A DNA stretch of 12,959 nucleotides from CALXSC01 sp964493475 (GCA_964493475.1 CAZBNS010000053.1:1-12959); one strand, 5' to 3'. Shown: positions 1-6,837, counted from the stretch's first letter. The notes: a model not told the origin generated them from the letters alone. A program made the numbers and translations.

Positions 1-12
1 AAACGAAATTAG

Positions 13-33
13 AAAATCCTCATACGGAATCCA
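13..33. repeat. End of a palindromic element cut by the window edge
   Basis: These 21 bases are the perfect reverse complement of 1242-1262. There they form one end of a complete 160-bp element (1242-1401), so this is probably the end of a related element that begins outside the window. It lies 47 bases from the next element (81-148). The same order and orientation of units, inverted, is seen on the other side of the TRL gene. Confidence 0.7.
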
Positions 34-80
34 GGAAATAGTAAAACAATAAAAAATCTTTATTTTGTCGTCTTTTTTCC

Positions 81-148
81 TGGATTACACAGGTCAAGAT
101 TTTGTAAACTCGCTTCGCTCGTTAACAAAATCTAGCCTGGTAATGACA
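81..148. repeat. Intergenic palindromic element (TGGATT...AATGACA type)
   Basis: A 68-bp inverted repeat begins TGGATTAC and ends GTAATGACA. Its inner arms are AGATTTTGTAAAC and GTTAACAAAATCT, around a short centre with repeated CTCG/CTTCG. Positions 81-107 are the perfect reverse complement of 1154-1180, so a sister copy lies inverted 3' of the TRL gene. The two copies differ mainly in the central segment, the usual behaviour of mobile or hairpin-forming intergenic repeats. No protein is encoded. Confidence 0.75.
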
Positions 149-170
149 AGACTGCGGAGGACTTAGTTTA

Positions 171-198
171 TTAACAAAATCTACGTGGTAATAACAGA
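171..198. repeat. Partial copy of the same palindromic element
   Basis: The segment beginning TTAACAAAATCTA, followed by TGGTAATAACAGAC, repeats the right half of the element at 81-148 with a few substitutions. It looks like a decayed half-copy. The rest of the leader to 448 is A+T-rich, with several TATAAT-like hexamers (for example 366-371 and 379-384) and no ORF or RNA gene that I can recognise. Confidence 0.5.
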
Positions 199-448
199 CT
201 TGCAACAACAGACTTGAAAATAATAACGGAGCTGGCTGCTTATAATAACATAAAAAGTTTCAAAGCGTAAATATCAAATTATCAATAACATCATAATAAG
301 TATAATAATAGTTGTATATGAGTAATCAACACACTTCAAAGATTACTTTTATATAAATATTTAATTATAATATATTTATATAATTCTTTAGTTGATTAAT
401 ATTTTTTTAATTTTAATATAGAATTATATTCAATAAAAAATAAATAAA

Positions 449-772
449 ATGAAAAAATTATTTGCAATATTACTTGTAGCAACAGTTTTATCTTCTTGTG
501 CTTTATCACCAACTAAAGTTGGCAGCACTGCTCTAGTATCAAACGTTAACTATACTGATAGTGTAGTAGAAATAAATAACATAAACTTTTCTACAGGAAC
601 AAAAGAAGGAAAAGCTTGTGGAAAGAATGTTTTGTGGTTATTTGCCAGCGGAGATATGAGTGTAGAAACAGCTAAAAAGAATGGTAAAATTACTAACATA
701 ACATCTATTACAACAGAAGTTAATAATATGCTTGTAATGTCTGAACTTTGCACAGTTGTTAGAGGAAACTAA
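449..772 (+). CDS. TRL-family small lipoprotein
   Basis: This 107-residue protein has a lipoprotein signal: Lys2-Lys3, a hydrophobic stretch to about residue 13, and a lipobox Leu-Ser-Ser-Cys with Cys17 as the predicted lipidated residue. The mature part matches my memory of the TRL-like family (named from a tRNA-associated locus; found in Legionella, Leptospira and other Gram-negatives). The matching parts are the GKACGKNVLWLFASGD segment, then SVETAKKNGKITNI, and the terminal LCTVVRGN. Members are about 100 residues with no known function. By its signal it should sit in an outer or inner membrane leaflet facing the periplasm. The ATG has no Shine-Dalgarno sequence, as with most genes here. 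It stands alone, with a strong terminator 28 bases downstream and repeats on both sides, so it is probably monocistronic. The family call rests on motif recall, not a search. Confidence 0.72.
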   Translation: MKKLFAILLVATVLSSCALSPTKVGSTALVSNVNYTDSVVEINNINFSTGTKEGKACGKNVLWLFASGDMSVETAKKNGKITNITSITTEVNNMLVMSELCTVVRGN

Positions 773-799
773 TTTATTAATTTATTTAGTTAATAAATG

Positions 800-828
800 C
801 TCCATCAGTTTAACTGGTGGAGTTTTTG
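800..828 (+). terminator. Intrinsic terminator of the TRL gene
   Basis: CTCCATCAG and CTGGTGGAG form a nine-pair stem with one T-G wobble around a TTTAA loop, followed directly by TTTTT. It is the clearest rho-independent terminator in the window, placed 28 bases after the lipoprotein stop codon. Confidence 0.85.
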
Positions 829-948
829 TATGTGAATTTTAGTTTAGTTTGTGAGCCTTTAAAATTATTTAATTTGGATTTTGCTTTTCTTCGTCAATTG
901 AAGTTTATAGCTCCAATTTATCCTTAAAACTTTCTCTTTCTGGAATTA

Positions 949-985
949 TAGCTCTCCTTTGTCGCTCCGCAATATTTTCTCTTTC
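949..985. repeat. Degenerate left arm of the long inverted repeat
   Basis: The segment TAGCTCTCCTTTGTCGCTCC and the bases after it align with the left arm of the complete element at 12802-12851 (TAGCTCCCCTTTGTCGCTTT), with several substitutions. Matching right arms in inverted orientation are at 1409-1440 and 1455-1484. Confidence 0.55.
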
Positions 986-990
986 AGCAT

Positions 991-1069
991 TGTCATTGCG
1001 GTGTTAGTTTTGTTAATGAAATGAGCCTTTAGGCGAAATTGAATTTACAAAACGTTCAACCGCAATCCA
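991..1069. repeat. Palindromic element, copy 1 of three in series
   Basis: A 79-bp inverted repeat starts TGTCATTGCGG and ends CCGCAATCCA. ATTGCGG/CCGCAAT pairs perfectly, and an inner GTTTTGTTAA/TTTACAAAAC pairs almost perfectly. Its asymmetric ends (TGTCATT and AATCCA) match those of the neighbouring elements, although the interior sequence has diverged. Confidence 0.7.
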
Positions 1070-1090
1070 TAAATTAAGTAATCCCAACCT

Positions 1091-1180
1091 TGTCATTACT
1101 AGACTAGATTTTGTTAACGAACCGCTGCTTTCGCAGCGGCAGGCTCCGTGAGATTACAAAATCTTGACCTGTGTAATCCA
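1091..1180. repeat. Palindromic element, copy 2, inverted sister of 81-148
   Basis: A 90-bp element runs from TGTCATTACT to GTAATCCA. Positions 1154-1180 are a perfect 27-base reverse complement of 81-107. It carries an extra internal hairpin absent from its sister: CCGCTGC (1122-1128), loop TTTC, GCAGCGG (1133-1139). The arms AGATTTTGTTAAC and TTACAAAATCT are conserved. This looks like one family with an exchangeable centre. Confidence 0.75.
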
Positions 1181-1241
1181 TAGTATAAATAATATAAAAT
1201 AAATGATTTATTATATTATTTAACTAATTTATAGATTATTT

Positions 1242-1401
1242 TGGATTCCGTATGAGGATTTTCCTTCGGCAAACTTCGGTTTATCGTTCGCTTTCGCTCA
1301 CTGGTGATTGCAAATGCCTTGCTTCGCAAGTGTCCTTACCTCTCCTAAACCTTGTTTTCTAAACTCATTCTTCGTTAAGAAAAACCAGCTACGGAATGAC
1401 A
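1242..1401. repeat. Palindromic element, copy 3 (160 bp)
   Basis: The element starts TGGATTCCGTA and ends TACGGAATGACA, with ATTCCGTA/TACGGAAT pairing perfectly at the ends. An inner GTTTTCTAA (about 1351) and TTAAGAAAAAC form a further near-palindrome. Its first 21 bases recur inverted at 13-33. The termini follow the same TGGATT/AATGACA rule as the other copies. Confidence 0.65.
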
Positions 1402-1408
1402 TACAGGA

Positions 1409-1440
1409 AGGGGGAAATGTTGAAGGACAAAGGGGTTATA
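1409..1440. repeat. Degenerate right arm of the long inverted repeat
   Basis: This GGGGGAAATGT segment, followed by TGAAGGACAAAGGGGTTATA, aligns with the right arm of the complete element (about 12908-12946). A few bases are lost in the small internal hairpin. Confidence 0.55.
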
Positions 1441-1454
1441 CTTAAACCTAGAAA

Positions 1455-1484
1455 ATATCAACTGAGTTGACAAAGTGGAGATAT
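1455..1484. repeat. Second degenerate right arm of the long inverted repeat
   Basis: ATCAACTGAGTTGACAAAG, followed by TGGAGATAT, aligns with TGTCAACGGAGTTGACAAAG and GGGAGCTAT at 12918-12945. The CAACTGAGTTGA hairpin is kept. It may mark the outer edge of an old copy into which the other repeats inserted. Confidence 0.5.
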
Positions 1485-1566
1485 TTATAATAATATTAAA
1501 AAATCTTAAAGTATATAAATTGCTAATTTTTTTATATTAGAAAATACAACTAACAAAACATTACAA

Positions 1567-2298
1567 CTATTCAATTTCCTTCAAAAACGCCTTTTCCAAT
1601 GATGATTGAGAATGTTTCTTTTTGAGCTCTTCTGGTGTTCCAATAAAACTTATTTTACCATTATTCAAAATAGCAATCCTGTCGCATATTTCGTCTATAT
1701 CCGCAAGAACATGAGAGCTAAAAAATATGCTTTTATTTTTGGATTTGCTTTTTAATAATAATTCTTTTAAATATATTCTGGCTTTTGGATCCAAGCCACT
1801 CATTGGCTCATCTAATATAACTAACTCAGAATCGCCTAAAAAAGTAGATATTAAGCCAAGCTTTTGCATCATGCCTTTTGAATATTTTGATACTTTTAAT
1901 GACAAAGCTTTTCTATCCAAAACTAACAAATCAGCTAAATTAAATATTTCTTCTTCAAACTGTTTTTTATCAATTTTAGCATTCTTATTAAAATCATTAA
2001 AAATTTTTAAAAATTCCAATCCTTTTAGCATAGATGAAACTTGAAATTTTTCAGGTAAATATCTAAGTCTTTTTCTACTGCTTGGCTTAGAGGAGTTTGT
2101 TCCCAGAACATCCACCGAGCCGCTATCAGCATTAAGCAAGTCTAATATAATTTTGATTAGAGTGGTTTTGCCGGCGCCATTTAGTCCAATTAATCCAAAA
2201 ATTTCATTTTTCTTAATTTCTAAATCAATATCATCCAACACAACTTTATCAGCAAAATTCTTCTTCAAATTTCTGACTTTTAGAGGGCTATCTAGCAT
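1567..2298 (-). CDS. ABC transporter ATP-binding protein (ABC-2 exporter type)
   Basis: This 243-residue nucleotide-binding subunit would drive an ABC exporter at the inner membrane. Visible motifs are Walker A GLNGAGKTT (38-46), YLPE (80-83) in the Q-loop region, as in many ABC-2-type ATPases, signature YSKGM (139-143), Walker B VILDEP (160-165) and switch His196 in SSHVLAD. The YSKGM signature in place of LSGGQ is usual in this subfamily. The start codon lies one base after the pssA stop, so it is the third gene of the psd-pssA operon and probably translationally coupled. No permease gene follows: 1200-1566 is non-coding, so the membrane partner must lie elsewhere. The operon position suggests a link to envelope lipids, but the substrate cannot be told from sequence. 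The family call is firm; the role is open. Confidence 0.9.
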   Translation of the reverse strand: MLDSPLKVRNLKKNFADKVVLDDIDLEIKKNEIFGLIGLNGAGKTTLIKIILDLLNADSGSVDVLGTNSSKPSSRKRLRYLPEKFQVSSMLKGLEFLKIFNDFNKNAKIDKKQFEEEIFNLADLLVLDRKALSLKVSKYSKGMMQKLGLISTFLGDSELVILDEPMSGLDPKARIYLKELLLKSKSKNKSIFFSSHVLADIDEICDRIAILNNGKISFIGTPEELKKKHSQSSLEKAFLKEIE

Positions 2299-2299
2299 A

Positions 2300-3061
2300 T
2301 TATTTTTTGATTTGAAGTTTTTTAAAATACATAAAAACGAATATGCCTATTATTATGCTAGTTAAATATAATAAACCAAGCAATGAAAGTGCCAACCAAG
2401 GTTCTGTAATCAATAAAATTAACCATAATGATGAAACTATTAAAACTAAATGTTTATATTTATCACTTATTTTTATTTTTTTAAGACAAGGAGTTGGAAT
2501 TGTGCTCGCCGCAAATAAAGCCATTACTAAAGTATTTAATACAACGAAAACTGGATTAGAAAAAAAACCATATCCAAATTGGAAGCTTAAAACCATAGGG
2601 AAAATAACCATACAAGCAACAGCAGGAGCTGGCATTCCTGTAAAAAAGTATTTTACTAACGGATTTTCTTTGTCTTCAACTTTTGTCGCAACATTAAATC
2701 TAGCTAGCCTGATTGCCATGCAACAACCTAGCATTAAAACAACAGACCATGATAATAAATCAAGCCCAATTTCATTCATTCTCCAACAATACACTATAAA
2801 ACCCGGTGCAACACCGAAATTTACTAAATCAGCTAATGAATCCATTTGAACGCCAAAATCACTTGATACATTTAAAAATCTAGCAATTCTGCCATCTATG
2901 CCATCTAAAAAACATGCAAATAATAAAAATGATATAGCTGTCATAAAGTGGCCGGAATATCCTAATTTAATTGATGTGATACCAAAACACAAAGCTAATA
3001 ATGATATCATATTTGGTATAAATTTAAAAAAATCTAACTGTTTTTCTTTATTCTTTTTCAT
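2300..3061 (-). CDS. pssA: CDP-diacylglycerol-serine O-phosphatidyltransferase
   Basis: The enzyme joins L-serine to CDP-diacylglycerol to give phosphatidylserine and CMP in the inner membrane. The complete CDP-alcohol phosphatidyltransferase motif is present: Asp53, Asp56, Gly57, Ala60, Arg61, Gly70, Asp74 and Asp78, with exact family spacing. Hydrophobic segments at about 15-50, 80-100, 105-120, 145-190 and 205-245 fit a multi-pass membrane protein, and the 253-residue length is normal for the type II PssA of alphaproteobacteria. It begins 10 bases after psd, whose product decarboxylates the lipid made here, and it is followed after one base by the ABC ATPase. No Shine-Dalgarno sequence is apparent. 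PgsA is the main alternative within the superfamily, but the neighbouring psd makes PssA the better call. Confidence 0.93.
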   Translation of the reverse strand: MKKNKEKQLDFFKFIPNMISLLALCFGITSIKLGYSGHFMTAISFLLFACFLDGIDGRIARFLNVSSDFGVQMDSLADLVNFGVAPGFIVYCWRMNEIGLDLLSWSVVLMLGCCMAIRLARFNVATKVEDKENPLVKYFFTGMPAPAVACMVIFPMVLSFQFGYGFFSNPVFVVLNTLVMALFAASTIPTPCLKKIKISDKYKHLVLIVSSLWLILLITEPWLALSLLGLLYLTSIIIGIFVFMYFKKLQIKK

Positions 3062-3071
3062 ATTAATTATA

Positions 3072-3752
3072 CTATTTATTTATAAAACCTATTACACTTT
3101 CGCCAGCAATCATAGTCTGACCTATTTTAGCTGTAATTTTTACATCTTTTGGCAAATATACATCTACTCTGCTTCCAAACTTAATACATCCAAACCTCTC
3201 ACCAGCTTGAACTTTTTGCCCTTCTTTTAAATTACAAACAATTCTTCTTGCAACCATACCAGCAATTTGAACAAATACGATATTAATTCCTTGTTCCGTT
3301 TTCATTAAACAAAGTTGTCTTTCATTATCATTATGGTATTTATCATTCGTAATATTTAAAAATTTACCATGAATATACTCAGTTTTTTCAATAACACCAC
3401 TCATTGGAATTCTTTGAACATGCACATCAAAAGTATTTAAAAAAATACTAACTCTTTGAAATTTTTTATTTTTTTCAATGCCTAAACCCTCAGGCGCAGA
3501 GATAGATTCTTCTATTTGATCCACAATACCATCAGCTGATGCTAATACAAGATTTTTGTCATCAGGACTTACTCTTTCTGGATCCCTAAAGAAATAAACT
3601 ATAAAGAATGTTAATATTACGCCAACCCATCCCAAGAAACTGCTAATCAACATTAATAAAAAAGTTATAACGCAGCTCACTGCTATAATGAAATATCCCT
3701 CTTTATTAATTGGGACAACAACCCTACTTAATGCGTCTTTTAAATCAGACAT
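3072..3752 (-). CDS. psd: Phosphatidylserine decarboxylase proenzyme
   Basis: Psd converts phosphatidylserine to phosphatidylethanolamine. The 226-residue chain is the short form found in alphaproteobacteria. An N-terminal hydrophobic region (about 20-55) is followed by the family segment YFFRDPER. The self-cleavage site is FGSRVDVYLP near the C-terminus: cleavage between Gly193 and Ser194 would turn the serine into the pyruvoyl cofactor and give a long beta and a short alpha chain. Residues around His131 (FDVHVQRIP) agree with the conserved His region of the family. It is the first gene of the psd-pssA-ABC operon and is divergent from the large gene starting at 3849, so its promoter must lie in 3753-3848. 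Confidence 0.94.
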   Translation of the reverse strand: MSDLKDALSRVVVPINKEGYFIIAVSCVITFLLMLISSFLGWVGVILTFFIVYFFRDPERVSPDDKNLVLASADGIVDQIEESISAPEGLGIEKNKKFQRVSIFLNTFDVHVQRIPMSGVIEKTEYIHGKFLNITNDKYHNDNERQLCLMKTEQGINIVFVQIAGMVARRIVCNLKEGQKVQAGERFGCIKFGSRVDVYLPKDVKITAKIGQTMIAGESVIGFINK

Positions 3753-3848
3753 TTGATTTATTAATTATTATTTGTTATAATTTAATGATAAAAAAAAATA
3801 TTAATAAGTCAAGAATTAAGGAATATTTTTATATAATTTGGAATAAAT
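3753..3848. promoter_or_regulatory. Divergent promoter region between psd and the large split gene
   Basis: This 96-bp A+T-rich gap must hold the promoters for both directions. On the plus strand a perfect TATAAT lies at 3832-3837, which would give a transcript starting only a few bases before the ATG at 3849. No good -35 box is seen at 17 bases' spacing. Hexamers of this kind arise often by chance in such A+T-rich DNA. Confidence 0.35.
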
Positions 3849-4961
3849 ATGGCAAAAGAAGAATTATCACAATTTCTAAAAAATAGAAAATTTGTTTTAA
3901 AAGATAATAGAAAAAAATGGCTTGGTAGAAATTTTATAACACTAAAAACGGATGACGGGATAGAACCACAAATTGAGTTTTCAATAGATGGCGAAACAAG
4001 AAGTTTAATTGGAGGTTATGACACATTTTGTTGGACACTCAAAGTTGGTGGAACGGAACTCCAAAGAATAAGTTTTAAAAGTGATCTATTTAAAACAGAT
4101 CTTTATGCTTTTGTAGAAACACAATCTGAAAAATACCCTGGTTTAAAGGATTTATTGAATAAAACAGAGAGACTTTTCCATACAACTAAAGAACTAGAAT
4201 TAGAAGAAATGGAAAGCTGGATGCCAGCTCAACAGCCAGAATCATCAGACGATGAAGCAATATTGCCCTCATCAACAGAAGAATCTCAGCCATGGCAATA
4301 TTATGATCCTAAAATTGCCATTAAAAATGAGGTTGAAGAATTTATAAAACTATATCAAATCCAAGATAGAACTGAAGCTCAAAATAAACAATATTGGGAT
4401 TTTATTCAAAAGCTATATAGCTTAATAAAATCAATAGAACGAACAAAATTAATGGGGCTTCCTTACAACTCAACAACAGAGGTAATGTTGAAAATAGCGA
4501 CGGAAGAATTACAACTATATCTTGCCGAACTCAAAAAATACGGCATTGAATTAATTGAAGAAGCAAGAGAGAAAAAAGCTTCAACAAGAAAGAAATCAAA
4601 ACAAACCGCTCCTCCATCAACTTCTTCTTTTTCACTGGCAAATTTCCTTCTTTCTTCGCTTTTTATGACAACAGGCGTATCTGGTGGATTAAATTTTTCA
4701 GCTAACAGCACTGGTTTGGCGGTTTATAATCATCCATATTCGTCTGCTCCATTTAATCCTACAGGTACCAGTCTTCATCAATATAACAATCCTCTCGGTT
4801 TTGGTTCGCAACCAATACCATCACTACAATATTATTTAACTGACGGAAAAGGACTAAACTGTTTAGTAGCACCACAAAACTGCCTCTCCTCTTCTATAGT
4901 TGAGTCGCGTAGTTTAGCATTATTTAGTCCTATAACTAATACATTACCCCCCCCCCCTTAG
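3849..4961 (+). CDS. Large unrecognised protein, 5' part, ends at a poly-C tract
   Basis: As read, this encodes 370 residues ending Asn-Thr-Leu-Pro-Pro-Pro-Pro. I do not recognise the family. Residues 1-115 look like a compact basic/mixed domain without a signal peptide. Residues 116-150 are acidic and Ser/Gln-rich, and 155-245 are a charged helical, possibly coiled-coil, region. A Lys/Arg-rich stretch (243-251) precedes a hydrophobic segment (about 261-283). The rest is Ser/Pro/Tyr/Asn-rich. The stop (4959-4961) follows directly on 11 C residues (4947-4957), and the frame that continues past the tract runs on to 6837. I therefore read this as the N-terminal portion of a 995-residue protein. 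The start is the first ATG, 97 bases from the divergent psd start. Whether the 370-residue form is made and functional is unknown; it could be the OFF or short form of a variable gene. Confidence 0.8.
   Translation: MAKEELSQFLKNRKFVLKDNRKKWLGRNFITLKTDDGIEPQIEFSIDGETRSLIGGYDTFCWTLKVGGTELQRISFKSDLFKTDLYAFVETQSEKYPGLKDLLNKTERLFHTTKELELEEMESWMPAQQPESSDDEAILPSSTEESQPWQYYDPKIAIKNEVEEFIKLYQIQDRTEAQNKQYWDFIQKLYSLIKSIERTKLMGLPYNSTTEVMLKIATEELQLYLAELKKYGIELIEEAREKKASTRKKSKQTAPPSTSSFSLANFLLSSLFMTTGVSGGLNFSANSTGLAVYNHPYSSAPFNPTGTSLHQYNNPLGFGSQPIPSLQYYLTDGKGLNCLVAPQNCLSSSIVESRSLALFSPITNTLPPPP
4947..4957 (+). repeat. 11-C homopolymer at the frameshift point
   Basis: Eleven consecutive C lie within a Leu-Pro-Pro coding context in a roughly 70% A+T genome. 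Tract length sets the frame. With 11 C translation stops at 4959-4961 (370 aa). With 10 or 13 C it enters the open frame to 6837 (995 aa with 10 C). With 9 or 12 C it stops at 4988-4990 (about 380 aa). Tracts of this kind are typical slipped-strand mutation sites, but they are also common places for read-length errors. Confidence 0.9.
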
Positions 4962-6837
4962 CTCTCACCAAACTTTACCTATTTCAATAGCCTTATTCAT
5001 TTATAGTCCGACTACGCAGCCAATTTATCCTTATGGCGTTGTATTATTACAACGTGATAATCATTCTACTTTTAGCCGGTTAAATTATCCGTTTTCAGAA
5101 CAATCCGACTTCAAATCGAGACGCTTTTATCTACCCGCTTATCCAACAAAATCGCATAGTGAACCACGCAGTCTAGCTTTAACACCATATACTTCTAAAG
5201 TTCGCAGTGAAAGTCGAATTATACCCTACGTTGAACCGCATGTTCTTAGAACTAGTAAAGTTTCAATAGAACTATTAGATTATAGTGGTTCTGCAAGAAA
5301 TGTTAAAGAGCCAACAGCGGCATCCGATACTGATGATAAAAATGGTAGTAGCTTGGTAATATTTCAAAATGAAGAATCTGAAGAATCCCCCGTGGTCTCG
5401 CTTGAAGCCATTACTGAGCCAGAACAACAACTTGTAGCAAAATCTGAAACGCCCACTCAAGATAGCGTGCCACCAGCTAATTTATTAGGCACTGAAGCGA
5501 CTGAAATAGCTAAAGGAGGACATGTAAACACAACTAATGCCACAATTATAGGAGATTCAAATGATACAGAATCTGAAGAATCCCCTGCGGTCCCGCTTGA
5601 AGCCATTACTGAGCCAGAACAACAATCTGTAGCAAAACCTAAAACGCCCACTCAAGGTAGCGTGCCACCAGTTAATTTATTAGGCACTGAAGCGACTGAA
5701 ATAGCTGAAGGAGGACATGTAAACACAACTAATGCCACAATTATAGGAGATTCAAATGATACAGAATCTGAAAAATCCCCCGTGGTCTCGCTTAACAATA
5801 CTGAGCCAGAACAACGACCTCCAGCAGATCCCGAAATGCTTCCAGTTGGCATACCACCAGTTAATGCATTAGACGATGAAGCGACATTGGAAGGAAATAA
5901 AACAAGACCTGTAAATACGACAATTATACGAGATTCAGATAGCGTAGCAACTGAAAAAGAGGCTGAGGGCGATTCATATATATTGCCATTTGCTGTGGGT
6001 TTAGGTGTGGGCACAATAATTAAAGCAGCACCATCATTCCGTGCATCAACTGACAAGTCTGATCCGCACAGTAGCAGTTTAAGCAGTCCAAGCAGTCCTG
6101 CACCTGCGCCCGTTTTACCCCCTCCTCTCATACCACCTAGTAAGACTTCTTCTTCAGCTACAGATGATTTAGATGATAAAACCACTCCAATCCATGAACA
6201 TACTAGTGGTGATAGCCCTACTATGCCACCATTATCAGATATTGCCTTGGAAGATTTTAATGATATTGCCAGAGATATTATTGAAAAAGCCAAAGTTTCA
6301 GAAGGTAAAAGAAAAATGGAAATATATAAACATTCAAAAACCATACATGGAAGATCAACATTATATCATGAAACCAGAAGAGATGGAAGCGATATTAATT
6401 GTTTTGACATGCTAGAAAGTTCCACACAAAGATTTCTTGTTCTGGCTCAAACTGCAGAAAATGCACTAGCAAGACATCAAATTGATTCAATAGAAGCGAA
6501 AAGAATAGCATTAGGTATAAGTGCAAAAACTGAAAAAGAGGCAGAGGCTCATATATCTTGCCTTCCAGATGAAATTAAATACCCTAATGGCAAAGGAAAT
6601 ATGCAGCACCCATTCAAATGCTCAACATTTATAAATCCCAATAATAAAACTATTATAAAAATAGAAATTCTTGATCCCAAATTATATAGCGCAAATGGAA
6701 CTGAATCAATAAAAGATACTCGTTTAATAGAACTAAAAGAAAATCAGGTGTTTTATGACATAATATGCAAAATAAATGAAAAAGGTTTGGGTAATTTTCT
6801 TCAAGAATGCAATCAGGGAAGAGCATGCACCCCATAA
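4957..6837 (+). pseudogene. Large unrecognised protein, 3' part, frame-shifted from its start
   Basis: This frame is open from the C tract to TAA at 6835-6837. Between 4957 and 5373 it contains no ATG. The TTG at 5353 is a poor start, with Ser-rich coding-like sequence continuous before it, so the segment needs the upstream start. In order it has: a Ser/Pro/Tyr/Arg-rich part with repeated Ser-Glu-x-Arg motifs (5158-5230); three 65-residue tandem repeats (5374-5958); a Gly-rich hydrophobic stretch (about 5977-6030); Ser/Pro-rich low complexity (6067-6140); and a mixed-charge C-terminal domain of about 200 residues (6215-6834) ending Gly-Arg-Ala-Cys-Thr-Pro. No known domain is recognised. Over 1,880 stop-free bases in such A+T-rich DNA argue against long decay. 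It is labelled pseudogene only for the shifted frame; it may be an expressible part of a phase-variable gene. Confidence 0.75.
5374..5958 (+). repeat. Three tandem 195-bp (65-residue) coding repeats
   Basis: Units begin at 5374, 5569 and 5764, each starting Glu-Ser-Glu followed by Glu or Lys and Ser-Pro. Units 1 and 2 are nearly identical in DNA and protein, with about a dozen base changes and no indels. Unit 3 keeps the opening ESEKSPVVSL, the TEPEQ segment, the PPVN segment and VNTTIIRDS but has diverged and carries small length changes. The period is a multiple of three, so copy number can change without loss of frame. The repeats are acidic and Thr/Pro-rich, as in exposed linker or stalk regions. 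Confidence 0.93.

Larger units (their letters stand above)
829..1566. other. Gene-free, repeat-rich intergenic region
   Basis: No coding frame of note and no tRNA or rRNA signature is seen here. The space holds three complete palindromic elements in a row (991-1069, 1091-1180, 1242-1401). Around them are fragments of a second repeat family (949-985, 1409-1440, 1455-1484), whose full copy sits at 12802-12944. The arrangement suggests that the first family inserted into a copy of the second. Positions 1485-1566 are plain A+T-rich DNA beyond the 3' end of the ABC gene, with no convincing terminator. Confidence 0.7.

Noticed and set aside
1500..1550. Terminator for the ABC gene (CTAAT/ATTAG on the minus strand)
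   Set aside because: Only five A/T-rich pairs with a long A loop and no following T run; not distinguishable from background.
2343..2849. 168-codon open frame on the plus strand
   Set aside because: It is antisense to pssA, whose complete catalytic motif and operon context are certain.
5353..5355. TTG as the true start of a separate 494-residue gene
   Set aside because: Coding-like sequence in the same frame continues upstream to the C tract with motifs shared with the 5' part, and there is no ribosome-binding site or promoter at the TTG.
5374..5958. CRISPR-like or other spaced array
   Set aside because: The 195-bp units are contiguous, coding and in frame, without spacers.
5652..6344. 230-codon open frame on the minus strand inside the large gene
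   Set aside because: It lies opposite the repeat and linker coding region; the plus frame has a clearer protein character and is continuous with both flanks. The minus frame is a by-product of the repeat composition.
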